From Reinekea sp. G2M2-21 (GTDB lineage Bacteria > Pseudomonadota > Gammaproteobacteria > Pseudomonadales > Natronospirillaceae): DNA of 64,000 bases. Both the position numbers and the translations under genes were made by a program. Shown here one piece after another: positions 51,853 through 63,906 of the stretch. The stretch lies in assembly GCF_015687175.1 (NCBI RefSeq), contig NZ_JADPQG010000003.1:434001-498000 (forward strand), given 5' to 3'. Within the stretch, counting starts at the first letter, position 1; each line of letters starts with the position of its first letter. The notes under the pieces were generated by a model. It ran no database searches, was not told the origin of the DNA, and saw only the letters and a list, made by a program, of their open reading frames with translations.

Positions 51853-52836
51853 ATGCTTAACAATCTATTTATTGAACATGCATTAACCATGCGTCCGGAA
51901 GGCTCACTGAATCATTTGCCGGTCAACACTCTGCTGCTGAGCCCTCAGGACCCTTTACTGAATCACAAACAAGTGACTGGTGCGACATTGGTATCGCGCA
52001 ATGCATTGTTGACACTGCTGAGTGACAGCGGACATCCTTTGGCTCACTCGGTGCGCCAGTTTCTGACCGAATTTGATGCTAATAATCCACAGGATCGAGC
52101 GATTCTGGACATCTTTGCCGGGCGTTTCACGGCCATCATTAAAACCGCACGCGGTGGTGATCACTGGCGTTGTGGAAGTGATTTTCAACAAGCCTTAACC
52201 CGTCATTGGCAGCAGTGCCAGACGTTGACCATTTCCGGCGGCCTAACCTCGCATCAGTTTGGTCTGAGCCTGGCGGAGCGGATTGAAGCCAATTTCGCCG
52301 ATCTGGTGGTTATCAGCTCGCCGTGGGGCGGCTTAACCGCACTGTATGGCCTGGCGCAAACGGTAGGTCAGCGCGATGATTTATTGGTGATGGATTTTGG
52401 CGCGACAGGCGTAAAACGCGGTATTGCCCGCAAATACGGGAATCGCCTGGAACTGTTACCCGACTTGAAGGTGGCGCCTTTTAAAACGGATGGGCTGATT
52501 CGAAAAGAAGCATTATTGGAAATGTTCCGTAACACCCGGGACATGCTCGATCAGTCCATGCCTGTCGCTATCAGCATCGCATGCTACCTGCACCAGGGTC
52601 ATCCGTTCGATTATCACAGTGGCATCTATCATCGTCTGGGAGACGATTGCCACCATCTGGCGACGGATTTACATGAGCAATGGCTACCGGATTGTGGCTT
52701 GCAGGGTTTGGCGCTGCTAGAACATGACAGCACCGCTGCCGCACTGGCCTTCCGGTTTAAACACCCTGCGATGATGGTGACCCTTGGAACGGGTTTGGGC
52801 TCTGCGCCCTGCCCGATAAGTGGCACCCCTGAATAG
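51853..52836 (+). CDS. ASKHA/ROK-like sugar-kinase-fold protein, apparently circularly permuted
   Basis: A 327-residue cytoplasmic protein. Residues 181-318 look like the N-terminal lobe of a ROK/hexokinase-fold kinase: phosphate-1 motif DFGATGVKRG (181-190), HDSTAAALAF (291-300, catalytic-Asp region like ROK NDANAAALAE) and phosphate-2 motif LGTGLGSA (311-318). The chain stops nine residues later, where a kinase would need its second lobe. That lobe seems to be at the front: EGSLNHLPV (compare GEIGHxPV), TGATLVSRNALLTLL, DRAILDIFAGRFTAIIKTA, then the adenosine motif ISGGLTSHQFG (128-137) and WGGLTALYGLAQ (158-169). This order implies circular permutation. The Zn-binding CxCGxxGC motif is missing. 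Substrate unknown. Confidence 0.65.
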   Translation: MLNNLFIEHALTMRPEGSLNHLPVNTLLLSPQDPLLNHKQVTGATLVSRNALLTLLSDSGHPLAHSVRQFLTEFDANNPQDRAILDIFAGRFTAIIKTARGGDHWRCGSDFQQALTRHWQQCQTLTISGGLTSHQFGLSLAERIEANFADLVVISSPWGGLTALYGLAQTVGQRDDLLVMDFGATGVKRGIARKYGNRLELLPDLKVAPFKTDGLIRKEALLEMFRNTRDMLDQSMPVAISIACYLHQGHPFDYHSGIYHRLGDDCHHLATDLHEQWLPDCGLQGLALLEHDSTAAALAFRFKHPAMMVTLGTGLGSAPCPISGTPE

Positions 52837-52845
52837 TCAGCTAAT

Positions 52846-53151
52846 TTAACCGGATTCGGAACGCTTTGGTGAGGCCTCGGGGTTAACTTCACTTTGCTGA
52901 AGAAAACGGACGCCCACCCCGTCTTGTGCCACTCGCTCGACCTGCATCCAGACTTCGACCAACTGACCGCGCTGCAGCATTTTGCTGCGGAACAACATAC
53001 CCTGCTGCAAAGCCACCTCTGGACTCAAAAACCGCAGAAGAGCGCCCGTGCTCGATATGTTCAAACAGGCACACTGGCATTCCCGACCTTGTCGGTCTTG
53101 TAGCGTCAGTGGTATTTCAATTTTATCGAAACGGGGTGCCCTTGAATCCAT
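52846..53151 (-). CDS. PilZ domain protein
   Basis: A 101-residue single PilZ domain, the common receptor for c-di-GMP. The RxxxR-type region is reduced to RAPR (residues 4-7) and the second motif is NISSTG (31-36), matching (D/N)xSxxG. The strand LVEVWMQVERV and GVGVRFL complete the barrel. It is convergent with the permuted kinase-fold gene and divergent from the CHASE-PAS-GGDEF-EAL gene 250 bp away, which suggests that the two share a c-di-GMP circuit. Confidence 0.8.
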   Translation of the reverse strand: MDSRAPRFDKIEIPLTLQDRQGRECQCACLNISSTGALLRFLSPEVALQQGMLFRSKMLQRGQLVEVWMQVERVAQDGVGVRFLQQSEVNPEASPKRSESG

Positions 53152-53402
53152 GTGCGGTCACTCTTTACGGTGCGCGAAAACGAGTCATTAAAGATGAAAA
53201 TCACGCAACCGTCTACCCTATGACTTAAACAACCTCGTAAACCGAGGCCTCAGTACATCTACAGAAAGTGTCAGCCATGAATGTCGCTTCATTAATGTTT
53301 ATGGCATTTGCTGACAGAGGCCAGATGCTGTCTATACTGCAGTGAGATGCAATCTATACTTGATCAGACAATATTCATGATGGAACCATTCAACCCGATA
53401 CT

Positions 53403-56072
53403 TTGGGGGCAATTTTGCTTCCGATACTAAAAATGGCCCTGATCGCGGTCGCACTGGCGTGTCTGGTGTTGATTCCTTTTACATCATCACCCTGGCTCGA
53501 TGTTACTTTAACGCTGGCCGCGATAACCGCAACCGTGGCGATCATCCTCGTTCACGCGACGAATGTATTGCCATTCCTCATGATCATGGCCGCTGCACCG
53601 ATTATTCCTTTCGTAAAATGGTTTGAACCTGCCTTTGAAAAACAGGCAATTGAATCCGAAATACAGGCACTGAACAGTGAACTCGACGTAGTCGAAGGTA
53701 GCATCAATCAATTTTTTCTGAACAACGCCTCGGCACTTGAGTCCATTGAAGTATTGATCGGCCATGAACAGGAGATCGATGACGCTCTCTACCAACGATG
53801 GCTGTTGCAGATTCTGCCGGCCGCGCGCAATCAGTTTCTGAATGTAGCCCTGTCTAGAGATCTCGTTATTGAACATGTTTATCCGAGGACCGATACCAAC
53901 TTGAAGGTCATCGGAGTGGACCAGGCGAACATTCCTAATCAGGGACTGTTGTATAAATACGCCGCCAGCACACGGCAACCCTTGATTATTGGTCCGGTGA
54001 TGCTACTACAGGGTGTGCCTGGCATTATCTATGTCCGTCCGGTAAAGGGCACTGACGATTTAATTTTGGCCGGGGTTCTGTCACTTGATTTTTTACGCAC
54101 GGATCTGGAGTTATTGTTGCCAACCTACGTGCGACTGGGCGTCGATATTTCTACGCTGGCGGTGAGTTATCCATTAATGGAAACGCCAGATACCAATGCA
54201 CTGAATCAACTGGAACGCTCATTGAAATTTGGCGAAATCGACGTATCCCTCAAGGTATCCTCTACCCAAGTTGACGACATTATCAACAGAACACAGACCA
54301 TCACCCGAACGTCTGCGGTTGCGTTTTGGCTCGCTATCTCGCTCATTCTCAGCCTGCAGCATATCAACTACCGTATGCGAGAGGCGCAGCGACAAGCGCT
54401 GAAGAAAAGTGAATCGAAGTTCGTTGCAGCGCAAAGGCTGGGACAAATGGGCTCCTGGAGCAGCGACGATAGCGCCACCATGATTTTATCGGAACCATTG
54501 CAAGAACTTATACTGACCACCAGTGAGACGATGACTCTAGACGACTTCTTCTCCCGGCTGCATCCTGCGACCCGCGAACAGGAAAGCAAGCAAATTCGCC
54601 AGTTTCTGAACAGCGACAAAAAAAATCTAACCATCGAGCATCAATTGAAAGCCAATGATGACTATCGTTGGTTTGAGCATCGCATTGCGAAGAGTAAAGA
54701 AAAAGGCTGTACCGGCATACTGAGGGATGTGCACACGTTGCGCAAACGCGATGAACAGGTAGCACTGCTGGAATCCTTCGACTCATTAACCGGTGCGGCG
54801 AATCGGCATTACTTCAAACAGCTCACCATTCAGAATCTGGCAGTGTGCGAACGAAGACGTACCACGCTCGCACTGGTTCTGGTCAATATTGATGATTTCC
54901 GCGCGATCAATGAAAAACACGGCCATGTCATGGGCGACGAATTACTCAAGCAAGTGACTCACCGATTGCAATCCAGTTCCCGCAAGTCTGACACCATTGC
55001 CCGCTTATCGGGAGATACTTTTGCGATTGCCTTAGTGGACATCGGTAAAAACAAGCAGTCTGTTCTGGTGATTGAGCAGATCCTGCGTCGATTGAAAGAA
55101 CCTTATGTGCTGACGGAAGACATTTATCCGCAATTCACTCTGGGCGCATCTATGTATCCTGACGACGGCTACAACTATGACACTTTGCTGCGCATGGCTG
55201 AATCTGCCCTCAGCTCCGCTAAGTCTCACGCTCGTGGTCATTATCGGTTTTATTCCGCTGAACTCAGTGAACAAACGGATCGGCGTCAGAAAGTTCTGGC
55301 GGCCATACCTGCTGCTATTCGCAACAATCATCTGTCATTGGTGTATCAGCCGCGCGTGAACAGCCACCTCACAACAAATACCACGAGTATGGAAGCACTG
55401 GTGCGCTGGAATGACCCTGAATTAGGTTTTGTTTCACCGGGTGAATTTATTCCGATTGCCGAACAAAGCTCACTGATCGCCGATATCGGTCAATGGGTCA
55501 TGGAGCACGTCTTTGCAACGGTTGCCCAATATGGACATGCAATTCCCGAGCAACTGTCCATTTCCATTAACCTGTCACCTCGGCAACTGGAAGATTCTGG
55601 ACTGGTCACCGTTGTTAAAGAACTTGTGCAAAAATACAAAGTCAGAGCGTGTCAGTTTGAATTGGAAATCACCGAGTATTCTATCTCCGAAGAATCGGAG
55701 GCAGTTTTGAACAACATGCGCGAATTGAATGCCATGGGTTTTCGTTTTGCGTTGGACGATTTTGGCACCGGTTACTCCAACCTGGGAATCTTACAATCAC
55801 TACCCTTGCATGTATTAAAGGTGGATATGAGCTTTATCAGAGCCATTGGCGCTTCTGACAAATCGGATGAACTGGTCAAAGCCATTGTCAGTATCGGACA
55901 TACTCTGGGCTTGAGCGTGGTGGCAGAAGGTGTCGAAAGCGCGGCACAGGTCAGTTTTCTGCGCGAGTTGAATTGCGACGAGTTACAAGGCTTCTATTTC
56001 TTCAAACCAACGGCCATCGAAGACTTGCTACCGCATCTCAGTATTGAGCAACACAAGACTGAGATGCGATAA
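53403..56072 (+). CDS. CHASE-PAS-GGDEF-EAL membrane protein, probable c-di-GMP phosphodiesterase
   Basis: An inner-membrane signalling protein of up to 889 residues. Hydrophobic helices lie at about 10-70, a periplasmic CHASE-like domain at 75-300 (containing YAASTRQPLIIGPVMLLQG), a helix at 304-320, PAS at 335-445, GGDEF at 455-620 and EAL at 625-880. The GGDEF site is degenerate (SGDTF, 536-540). The EAL site is intact (EALVRW 664-669, DDFGTGYSNL, KVDMSF). It probably degrades c-di-GMP. The start is uncertain: TTG at 53403, TTG at 53415 (after ggggg) or ATG at 53433; none has a strong SD. It converges with the EamA gene. Confidence 0.87.
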   Translation: MGAILLPILKMALIAVALACLVLIPFTSSPWLDVTLTLAAITATVAIILVHATNVLPFLMIMAAAPIIPFVKWFEPAFEKQAIESEIQALNSELDVVEGSINQFFLNNASALESIEVLIGHEQEIDDALYQRWLLQILPAARNQFLNVALSRDLVIEHVYPRTDTNLKVIGVDQANIPNQGLLYKYAASTRQPLIIGPVMLLQGVPGIIYVRPVKGTDDLILAGVLSLDFLRTDLELLLPTYVRLGVDISTLAVSYPLMETPDTNALNQLERSLKFGEIDVSLKVSSTQVDDIINRTQTITRTSAVAFWLAISLILSLQHINYRMREAQRQALKKSESKFVAAQRLGQMGSWSSDDSATMILSEPLQELILTTSETMTLDDFFSRLHPATREQESKQIRQFLNSDKKNLTIEHQLKANDDYRWFEHRIAKSKEKGCTGILRDVHTLRKRDEQVALLESFDSLTGAANRHYFKQLTIQNLAVCERRRTTLALVLVNIDDFRAINEKHGHVMGDELLKQVTHRLQSSSRKSDTIARLSGDTFAIALVDIGKNKQSVLVIEQILRRLKEPYVLTEDIYPQFTLGASMYPDDGYNYDTLLRMAESALSSAKSHARGHYRFYSAELSEQTDRRQKVLAAIPAAIRNNHLSLVYQPRVNSHLTTNTTSMEALVRWNDPELGFVSPGEFIPIAEQSSLIADIGQWVMEHVFATVAQYGHAIPEQLSISINLSPRQLEDSGLVTVVKELVQKYKVRACQFELEITEYSISEESEAVLNNMRELNAMGFRFALDDFGTGYSNLGILQSLPLHVLKVDMSFIRAIGASDKSDELVKAIVSIGHTLGLSVVAEGVESAAQVSFLRELNCDELQGFYFFKPTAIEDLLPHLSIEQHKTEMR

Positions 56073-56106
56073 GCGGCGCGTAATTGTATGTTCTGCGGAC
56101 AATTAT

Positions 56107-57024
56107 TCAAGGACTGACAGCAGCGGTTCGACGGGAAATCAACAACGCACCAGCAACACCGACAATCACTACCGCGATCCCAATCCATTGCGCCAACGAA
56201 ATACTTGCGTGCAGGAAGATGATCGACAGTAACGCGTTAAATAGTGGAGCGGAGGTCACCATTAACCCGGCGATGGTGGCATCGCCAATTTTGACGGCCG
56301 CATTCCAGCACATAAAGGACACGATGGACGGAAAGACAGCCACAAACAGTACCGACCACCACAGCGTTCCCGAAGGAACAAACACTGGTTCAGTGACGAT
56401 ATCGAAGACCCAAAAAGGCAAGATTAACAAAGTTCCGATGCCCACAAAGAAGGTTAGCAGACCTATCATATCCACGGCCTGGTGCGGCATTTTTTTCAGC
56501 AGCACCGAATAAAGCGCCCAACTTGTAATCGCCAGTACCATCAGCACCTCGCCAACACCCGCTGACTGGCCAGAAAATACCTGCAGCGGATGTCCATCCG
56601 TCACTACGGTCATGGCTCCAGTCACAGCGACCGCAGACATCACCCATTCCATCAAGGTTTGTCGACGACCGCCAAACACACTCGACACAATGGAAATACT
56701 TAATGGCATTAGCGCAAGCATCGCACCAACCTTGACTGGCTCGGTATACTCCAGCGACCAATACTGCAAGGTGTTGTAAAAGGTAACGCTGAGCACCGAT
56801 AGCGCTATTAATGCTAACAGATTCTGACGGTACCAGAGTCGTTGTCGCAAGATTCTGGGGATACCAAATGGAGCCAAAAAAACAAACGCCAAACTCCAGC
56901 GAAATTGAGATAAGGTAAATGCCGGTAAGCTGGCGATGGCGGCCTTTCCGACAATGGCATTAGCCGCCCAGAACAGATTAGCCACTGCCGCTAACGCGGC
57001 AGCGATCAAAACAGATTGTCGCAA
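56107..57024 (-). CDS. DMT-superfamily (EamA) transporter
   Basis: A 305-residue inner-membrane protein with ten predicted helices in two EamA repeats. ANLFWAANAIVGKAA and FTLSQFRWSLAFVFL mark the first repeat, and WWSVLFVAVFPSIVSFMCWNAAV the second. Such proteins export metabolites or amino acids; the substrate is unknown. The last cytoplasmic residues are RRTAAVSP. It is transcribed alone and lies 86 bp from the 3' end of fbp. Confidence 0.87.
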   Translation of the reverse strand: MRQSVLIAAALAAVANLFWAANAIVGKAAIASLPAFTLSQFRWSLAFVFLAPFGIPRILRQRLWYRQNLLALIALSVLSVTFYNTLQYWSLEYTEPVKVGAMLALMPLSISIVSSVFGGRRQTLMEWVMSAVAVTGAMTVVTDGHPLQVFSGQSAGVGEVLMVLAITSWALYSVLLKKMPHQAVDMIGLLTFFVGIGTLLILPFWVFDIVTEPVFVPSGTLWWSVLFVAVFPSIVSFMCWNAAVKIGDATIAGLMVTSAPLFNALLSIIFLHASISLAQWIGIAVVIVGVAGALLISRRTAAVSP

Positions 57025-57109
57025 GAGTAACCCCTGATTGTATTATTGTTTTCGACCTACTATAGCGGAAAAGACTTAGGGTCTCCTCCGCCATAGGTCG
57101 CAGATTGAA

Positions 57110-58120
57110 TCAGGAAAATTCGCGCAGGAACCGTTCGAGTTTGTTGACCATGTTGACAGAGCCAACAAAGAAAGGGACACGCTGATGCAGCTCGGTCGGA
57201 TTAATGTCTAGCACGCGTTCAGAAACACCCGCGATTGCTTTACCACCCGCTTGCTCTGCCAAGAAAGCCATTGGATTACACTCATACAACAAACGCAATT
57301 TGCCGGACGGATGCAGCGACGACGATGGATAAAGAAAAATACCACCTTTGATCAGATTTCGGTGAAAATCTGAGACCAATGACCCAATATAGCGGCTGGT
57401 GTAAGGTCGGTTCGTGCGTTGATCTTCCACCTGACAATACTTGATGTACTGCTTCACGCCATCGTGGAAATGCACATAGTTACCTTCATTGACCGAATAA
57501 ATCACACCGTCTTCGGGGTAAGTCATATCCGGATGCGACAAACAGAAAATTCCGAGACTAGGGTCATAGGTAAACCCATGAACACCGTTACCTGTACTGT
57601 AGACCAGCATGGTAGAGGAACCATAGATAACATAACCGGCAGCGACCTGAGCATTACCAGGTTGCAGGAAGTCTTCTTCGGTCACCGGTCCACCAATGGG
57701 TGACAAACGTCGGTAAACAGAAAATATGGTACCTACGGACACATTCACGTCGATATTCGATGAACCGTCAACGGGGTCAATTAACACCACATACTTGCCA
57801 TTCAGATTCAGGCCATCATCAAAGTGAACGTAGCTATCCTCTTCTTCCGATGCCAGGCCACAAACTACGCCACGTGCGGCTAAAGCCGTTTTAAAACGTT
57901 CATTCGCATAGACATCCAGTTTCTGCTGCTGCTCGCCTTGAATATTTTCACTGCCAACACCGCCAGTAATATCCGCAAGGCCAGCCTTGTTGATTTCGCG
58001 ATGAACCAGTTTTGACGCTAAACGAATGGATGCAAAAATTGACGACAGCTCCCCTGTCGCATCGGGGTATTCAGACTGCTTTTCGATGATAAATTCACCG
58101 AGAGTTTTGGTAATTTCCAT
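57110..58120 (-). CDS. fbp: Fructose-1,6-bisphosphatase class I
   Basis: A 336-residue gluconeogenic enzyme that dephosphorylates fructose 1,6-bisphosphate. The metal site is [19 protein letters not shown] with Glu residues in [29 protein letters not shown] and [16 protein letters not shown] are the substrate-binding blocks. The ATG at 58120 has cggagac seven bases before it and gives the E. coli-like N-terminus (332 residues in E. coli). An upstream in-frame ATG at 58165 is unlikely. It is monocistronic, downstream of the atp operon on the same strand. Confidence 0.95.
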   Translation of the reverse strand: MEITKTLGEFIIEKQSEYPDATGELSSIFASIRLASKLVHREINKAGLADITGGVGSENIQGEQQQKLDVYANERFKTALAARGVVCGLASEEEDSYVHFDDGLNLNGKYVVLIDPVDGSSNIDVNVSVGTIFSVYRRLSPIGGPVTEEDFLQPGNAQVAAGYVIYGSSTMLVYSTGNGVHGFTYDPSLGIFCLSHPDMTYPEDGVIYSVNEGNYVHFHDGVKQYIKYCQVEDQRTNRPYTSRYIGSLVSDFHRNLIKGGIFLYPSSSLHPSGKLRLLYECNPMAFLAEQAGGKAIAGVSERVLDINPTELHQRVPFFVGSVNMVNKLERFLREFS

Positions 58121-58453
58121 ATTGTCTCCGCTGGAGATGCCAGGTTGATAGTCGTATTTGCCCAATTATTTTGTAGTTGTTAAACCCGATAAACGAGTTC
58201 GGCGGCTGGGCTCCACAGTATCGTGTCCTGAATCTCTCGTATCGTTAAGATACCGAGCTACTGCAGGGCCGGACTGTCTTGGGATAGTAACATAGCAGGA
58301 TTTTTAAACACCGACTGTAATAGTCAGTATTTTGTGGACAAATGATTGGCGTACACACGTTCCGGAACCTCAAACGTTATCTGCGCGAATACCAGAGATC
58401 GACAAAGTCTGAGTTAAACTGGAACTCTGGGACGATGACATAATAGAGCGGAC
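58121..58453. other. Intergenic region between the atp terminator and fbp
   Basis: About 330 bp with no gene; it must hold the fbp promoter. An imperfect hairpin (ctcgtatc 58236-58243 with gataccgag 58249-58257, one bulge) is present. Nothing else was recognised. Confidence 0.4.
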
Positions 58454-58483
58454 AAAAAAAAGCGACCGATTGGCCGCTTTTTT
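58454..58483 (-). terminator. Rho-independent terminator of the atp operon
   Basis: On the minus strand gcggcc, aatc loop, ggtcgc (one G-U pair) with A-rich 5' and T8 3' flanks, 15 bp after the atpC stop. Confidence 0.9.
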
Positions 58484-58498
58484 ATGACAAAGGATATA

Positions 58499-58924
58499 TT
58501 ACTTACCTAGTGCCTTTCGTGCTTCTTTGATGGTTCGAAGCTTACCAATGGCTTTCGCCAGTTGGGAAGCAACCTCAGCAAACTCTTTGCTCGCCATTTT
58601 ATCTGCAATCTGTTTTTCTGCAGCATCTTTGGCGCGATTGGCAGCGGCTTCATCAATATCTGATGCGCGCACCGCCGTATCTGCCAATACAGTAATCAGG
58701 TTAGGCTGTACTTCGAGATAGCCACCTTCAACATAGACCACTTCATCATGACCATGCTGTTTTACCATATGCACTGGACCCGGACTTAAACGAGTCAACA
58801 AAGGGGCGTGGCCAGGTTTGATACCCAGCTCGCCCTGTTCACCGGTACACACCAAAATCTCGACAAGGCCTGAAAAGACCTTCTCTTCGGCACTGACGAT
58901 GTCACAATGTACTGTCATAGCCAT
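58499..58924 (-). CDS. atpC: F1Fo ATP synthase epsilon subunit
   Basis: A 141-residue subunit of the F1 central stalk. The N-terminal beta sandwich begins [17 protein letters not shown] and includes [16 protein letters not shown] and [13 protein letters not shown]. The C-terminal two-helix part, which can inhibit ATP hydrolysis, starts near residue 90 and ends [11 protein letters not shown]. It is last in the operon, 23 bp after atpD, and followed by a strong terminator. The ATG at 58924 and a second one two codons later are both possible. Confidence 0.96.
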   Translation of the reverse strand: MAMTVHCDIVSAEEKVFSGLVEILVCTGEQGELGIKPGHAPLLTRLSPGPVHMVKQHGHDEVVYVEGGYLEVQPNLITVLADTAVRASDIDEAAANRAKDAAEKQIADKMASKEFAEVASQLAKAIGKLRTIKEARKALGK

Positions 58925-58947
58925 AGTGCTGTTACCTCCGGTGCCGA

Positions 58948-60360
<1,413 letters not shown>

Positions 60361-60369
60361 TTAAATCCG

Positions 60370-61236
60370 TTATTGCACCGCCGCAGCGCCGCCAACAATT
60401 TCGGAGATCTCTTGAGTAATGGCCGCTTGACGCGCCTTGTTATACTCAAGCTTCAGGTTATCGATCAAATCACCAGCATTATCGGTTGCGGCTTTCATTG
60501 CCATCATCCGAGATGCCTGCTCGCAGGCTCCGTTCTCAACAACACCCTGATACACTTGGGCCTCGATAAAACGGGACAAAAGACCATTCAACAGTGATTC
60601 CGCATCCGGCTCATACAGGTAATCCCATGCATAGGCCCGATTGGTATCATCATCGCCTGACTTCAACGGCAACAACTGATCAATTCTCGGTTTCTGCACC
60701 ATGGTGTTTACGAATTCGTTGTAAACGACATGCAGTTGGTCGATCTTGCCGGATTCAAAATCATCTAACATGACTTTGACACCGCCGATCAAGTCCGCCA
60801 CCGCAGGTTGCTCACCGACGTGAGTAATGGAAGCCACTACGTCGAAGCCACGTGCTTTGAAGAACCCTGTGCCTTTACTACCAATGGCACAAACCTGAGT
60901 CTCAACGCCTTTTGCTTTCAGCTCTGCTGCTTGTTTAGCAACCGCTTTAAACAAATTGACGTTAAGACCACCACAGAGACCACGGTCAGTGGAGACTACA
61001 ATGTAGCCTACACGCTTTACTTCACGTTCTCGCAGATAAACGTGTTTAAACTCAGTATTCGCATTCGCTAAATGCCCAATCACCGCACGGACTTTTTGTG
61101 CGTAAGGTTGACTGGTCAGCATACGATCCTGAGCTTTACGCATCTTACTGGCGGCAACCAATTGCATTGCCGACGTAATTTTACGCGTATTATTAATGCT
61201 ATTTATCTGCGTTCGTATCTCTTTTCCGACTGCCAT
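60370..61236 (-). CDS. atpG: F1Fo ATP synthase gamma subunit
   Basis: A 288-residue rotor shaft subunit. The N-terminal coiled coil has [20 protein letters not shown] and the C-terminal helix ends [20 protein letters not shown]. The middle contains [16 protein letters not shown]. It couples Fo rotation to conformational change in F1. It lies between atpA and atpD with 42 and 21 bp gaps. Confidence 0.98.
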   Translation of the reverse strand: MAVGKEIRTQINSINNTRKITSAMQLVAASKMRKAQDRMLTSQPYAQKVRAVIGHLANANTEFKHVYLREREVKRVGYIVVSTDRGLCGGLNVNLFKAVAKQAAELKAKGVETQVCAIGSKGTGFFKARGFDVVASITHVGEQPAVADLIGGVKVMLDDFESGKIDQLHVVYNEFVNTMVQKPRIDQLLPLKSGDDDTNRAYAWDYLYEPDAESLLNGLLSRFIEAQVYQGVVENGACEQASRMMAMKAATDNAGDLIDNLKLEYNKARQAAITQEISEIVGGAAAVQ

Positions 61237-61278
61237 AGCATTAGCCTCAGTTAGTGGCCGCTTACGCGGCCTGATTCA

Positions 61279-62823
61279 TTACCAGCTTTGAGTTGCCTTG
61301 AACGTATCAAGGGCAGACTTAAAGGTTCCGGCGATTTCATCATTCCATGCACCTGATTCATTGATGTTTTTCATCAAATCGGCATGTTCGGAATTCATGT
61401 AAGCATGCAAAGCCGTTTCGAATGGCAGTACCTGATTCACGTCAAGATCTTTCAGATAACCTTCGTTAGCTGCATAAACTGACAAAGCCATCTCACCCAC
61501 CGTCATTGGTGAGTATTGATTCTGCTTCATCAGTTCGGTTACACGAGCACCGTGCTCTAACTGTGCTTTAGTTGCTTCGTCCAAGTCAGACGCAAACTGC
61601 GAGAAAGCAGCCAGTTCGCGATACTGAGCCAATGCAGTACGAATACCACCGGCCAGCTTTTTAATAACTTTGGTCTGCGCTGAACCACCGACACGTGAGA
61701 CCGAAATACCGGCGTTCATTGCAGGACGGATACCCGCGTTAAACAAGTCAGTTTCCAAGAAGATCTGACCGTCAGTAATCGAAATTACGTTGGTAGGTAC
61801 GAACGCAGAAACGTCACCACCTTGAGTTTCAATGATTGGCAGTGCGGTCAAAGAACCGGTCTTACCTTTCACTTCACCTTTAGTAAACTCTTCTACATAC
61901 TCAGCGTTAACGCGTGAGGCGCGCTCCAACAAACGGGAGTGCAAATAGAAGACGTCCCCAGGATAGGCTTCACGGCCCGGTGGACGACGTAACAAAAGTG
62001 AGATCTGACGGTAAGCAACCGCTTGCTTAGACAGATCATCATAAATAATCAGGGCGTCTTCACCGCGGTCACGGAAGTACTCACCCATAGAGCAGCCGGC
62101 GTATGGTGCAATAAATTGCATTGACGCGGGTTCGGACGCTGAAGCCACAACAACCGTTGTGTATTCCATTGCGCCATGCTCTTCCAGTTTACGTACCACG
62201 TTAGCAATGGTAGAACGCTTCTGGCCAACAGCAACATAGACACATTTAATGCCTGTGCCCTTCTGCGCCAGAATAGCGTCGACGGCCAATGCGGTTTTAC
62301 CCGTCTGACGGTCACCAATGATCAGCTCGCGCTGGCCACGGCCGATAGGTACCATGGAGTCAACTGCCTTATAACCTGTCTGAACAGGTTGATCGACTGA
62401 TTGACGGGCAATAACGCCTGGTGCCACTTTTTCGATGGGGTCTGTCAACTTTGCGTTGATGTCACCTTTACCATCAATAGCATTACCCAACGAGTCAACG
62501 ACACGGCCAAGCAATTCAGGGCCCACAGGGACTTCCAGAATACGACCGGTACATTTACAGGTTTGGCCTTCCGCTAAGTTCTTGTATTCACCAAGAACAA
62601 CGGCACCAACAGAGTCTTGCTCAAGGTTAAGCGCCATACCAAAGACGCCACCTTCAAATTCGATCATTTCGCCATACATCACGTCGGCGAGACCATGAAT
62701 ACGTACAATACCGTCGGAAACCCCAACGATAGTACCTTCATTTTGTGCTTTAGAGCCTGTATCCAGTTTCGCGATACGCTCTTTGATAATGTCACTGATT
62801 TCTGAAGGATTCAGGTGCTGCAT
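61279..62823 (-). CDS. atpA: F1Fo ATP synthase alpha subunit
   Basis: A 514-residue non-catalytic nucleotide-binding subunit. Walker A is [11 protein letters not shown], and [31 protein letters not shown] and [15 protein letters not shown] (with SVSRV before it) are family signatures. It forms the F1 hexamer with beta. 13 bp separate it from atpH. Confidence 0.98.
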   Translation of the reverse strand: MQHLNPSEISDIIKERIAKLDTGSKAQNEGTIVGVSDGIVRIHGLADVMYGEMIEFEGGVFGMALNLEQDSVGAVVLGEYKNLAEGQTCKCTGRILEVPVGPELLGRVVDSLGNAIDGKGDINAKLTDPIEKVAPGVIARQSVDQPVQTGYKAVDSMVPIGRGQRELIIGDRQTGKTALAVDAILAQKGTGIKCVYVAVGQKRSTIANVVRKLEEHGAMEYTTVVVASASEPASMQFIAPYAGCSMGEYFRDRGEDALIIYDDLSKQAVAYRQISLLLRRPPGREAYPGDVFYLHSRLLERASRVNAEYVEEFTKGEVKGKTGSLTALPIIETQGGDVSAFVPTNVISITDGQIFLETDLFNAGIRPAMNAGISVSRVGGSAQTKVIKKLAGGIRTALAQYRELAAFSQFASDLDEATKAQLEHGARVTELMKQNQYSPMTVGEMALSVYAANEGYLKDLDVNQVLPFETALHAYMNSEHADLMKNINESGAWNDEIAGTFKSALDTFKATQSW

Positions 62824-62836
62824 GCGTTTTCCCTCA

Positions 62837-63373
62837 TTAGGAATTCATTGCGTCAGCGAGTTTCGACAATTTTCCGCGAACGGAGTCGTCGATAACAAGA
62901 TCGCCAGCTTTTATGATTACGCCACCGATAAGTGCCGAATCGACGTTTACGTTTAGAGTCACTACGCGGGAAAATTTCGCGGTTAACTTTTCAACTAACG
63001 TTTTATGCTGTGCGTCGCTGAGTTCAAATGCACTGGTTACAACTACGTCAACACTCTTTTCGTGATCTGCCTTCAGCAGTTCAAATTGAGCGCTGATTTC
63101 CGGTAGTAATGCGAAACGATCGTTCTCTGCCAACACGGTCAACAGATTAGAAGCGCCTTCATTACAGTCTTCACCGGCTACATCCGCAATTGCTTTCGCT
63201 TTAACCAATGCGCTTACTGACGGACTGAGAATCAACTCGGCCACTTTGTCAGTTTTCGTAATTACCGCAAGCGTTTGCAGGGCTGTTGACCAACCGGCGA
63301 TATCGCCGGAATCAACTGCGGCTGAAAACGCAGCCTTAGCGTAAGGTCGGGCGAGCGTACTTAATTCTGCCAT
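62837..63373 (-). CDS. atpH: F1Fo ATP synthase delta subunit
   Basis: A 178-residue stator subunit joining F1 to the b subunits. [19 protein letters not shown] at the N-terminus and [20 protein letters not shown] near the C-terminus are the delta/OSCP signatures. It starts 11 bp after atpF. Confidence 0.97.
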   Translation of the reverse strand: MAELSTLARPYAKAAFSAAVDSGDIAGWSTALQTLAVITKTDKVAELILSPSVSALVKAKAIADVAGEDCNEGASNLLTVLAENDRFALLPEISAQFELLKADHEKSVDVVVTSAFELSDAQHKTLVEKLTAKFSRVVTLNVNVDSALIGGVIIKAGDLVIDDSVRGKLSKLADAMNS

Positions 63374-63384
63374 GTTCCGTCCCC

Positions 63385-63855
63385 TTACAGCTGCGCTGCC
63401 AGCTTATCCAACAACTCGCTGTGTTTGCTCTGATCAACTTCAGCCTGCAGAATTTTCTCTGCACCGGCTACCGTCAATTCAGCTACCTTGGCCCGCAGTT
63501 CTTCGCGCGCCAGATTGCGTTCTTTGTCCACATCAGACTGTGCGGCTGTGACGATTCGTTTGGCTTCTGCTTCTGCTTCTGCCTTAGCCTCGTCAACAAT
63601 AACGGCCGCACGGCGATTGGCTTGCTCTATCAGCGCCGCTGCCTGCTCTTTCGCTTCGCGAATTTTGCCGGCTGCGTCGTGTTGAGCAACTTCCAAAGCC
63701 TTATCTGCACGTGATGCAGCATCGAGACCTTCGGCAATTTTCTTCTGACGCTCTTGCATGGCGGCCATAATTGGCGGCCAGACATATTTTGCGCACAACA
63801 CGACGAAAATAGCGAAGACGATGATTTGGCCAATAAATGTTGCGTTAAAATTCAC
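63385..63855 (-). CDS. atpF: F1Fo ATP synthase b subunit
   Basis: A 156-residue stator subunit. One N-terminal membrane helix (MNFNATFIGQIIVFAIFVVL) is followed by a long charged coiled coil rich in Ala, Lys and Glu (AEAEAEAKRIVTAAQ) that reaches up to delta. Length equals the E. coli b subunit (156). It begins 51 bp after the atpE stop. Confidence 0.97.
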   Translation of the reverse strand: MNFNATFIGQIIVFAIFVVLCAKYVWPPIMAAMQERQKKIAEGLDAASRADKALEVAQHDAAGKIREAKEQAAALIEQANRRAAVIVDEAKAEAEAEAKRIVTAAQSDVDKERNLAREELRAKVAELTVAGAEKILQAEVDQSKHSELLDKLAAQL

Positions 63856-63906
63856 GCCATCACCTCGTTAATAGTTTGTGGAAAGTCATCACTTACGAAG
63901 TGAGAA

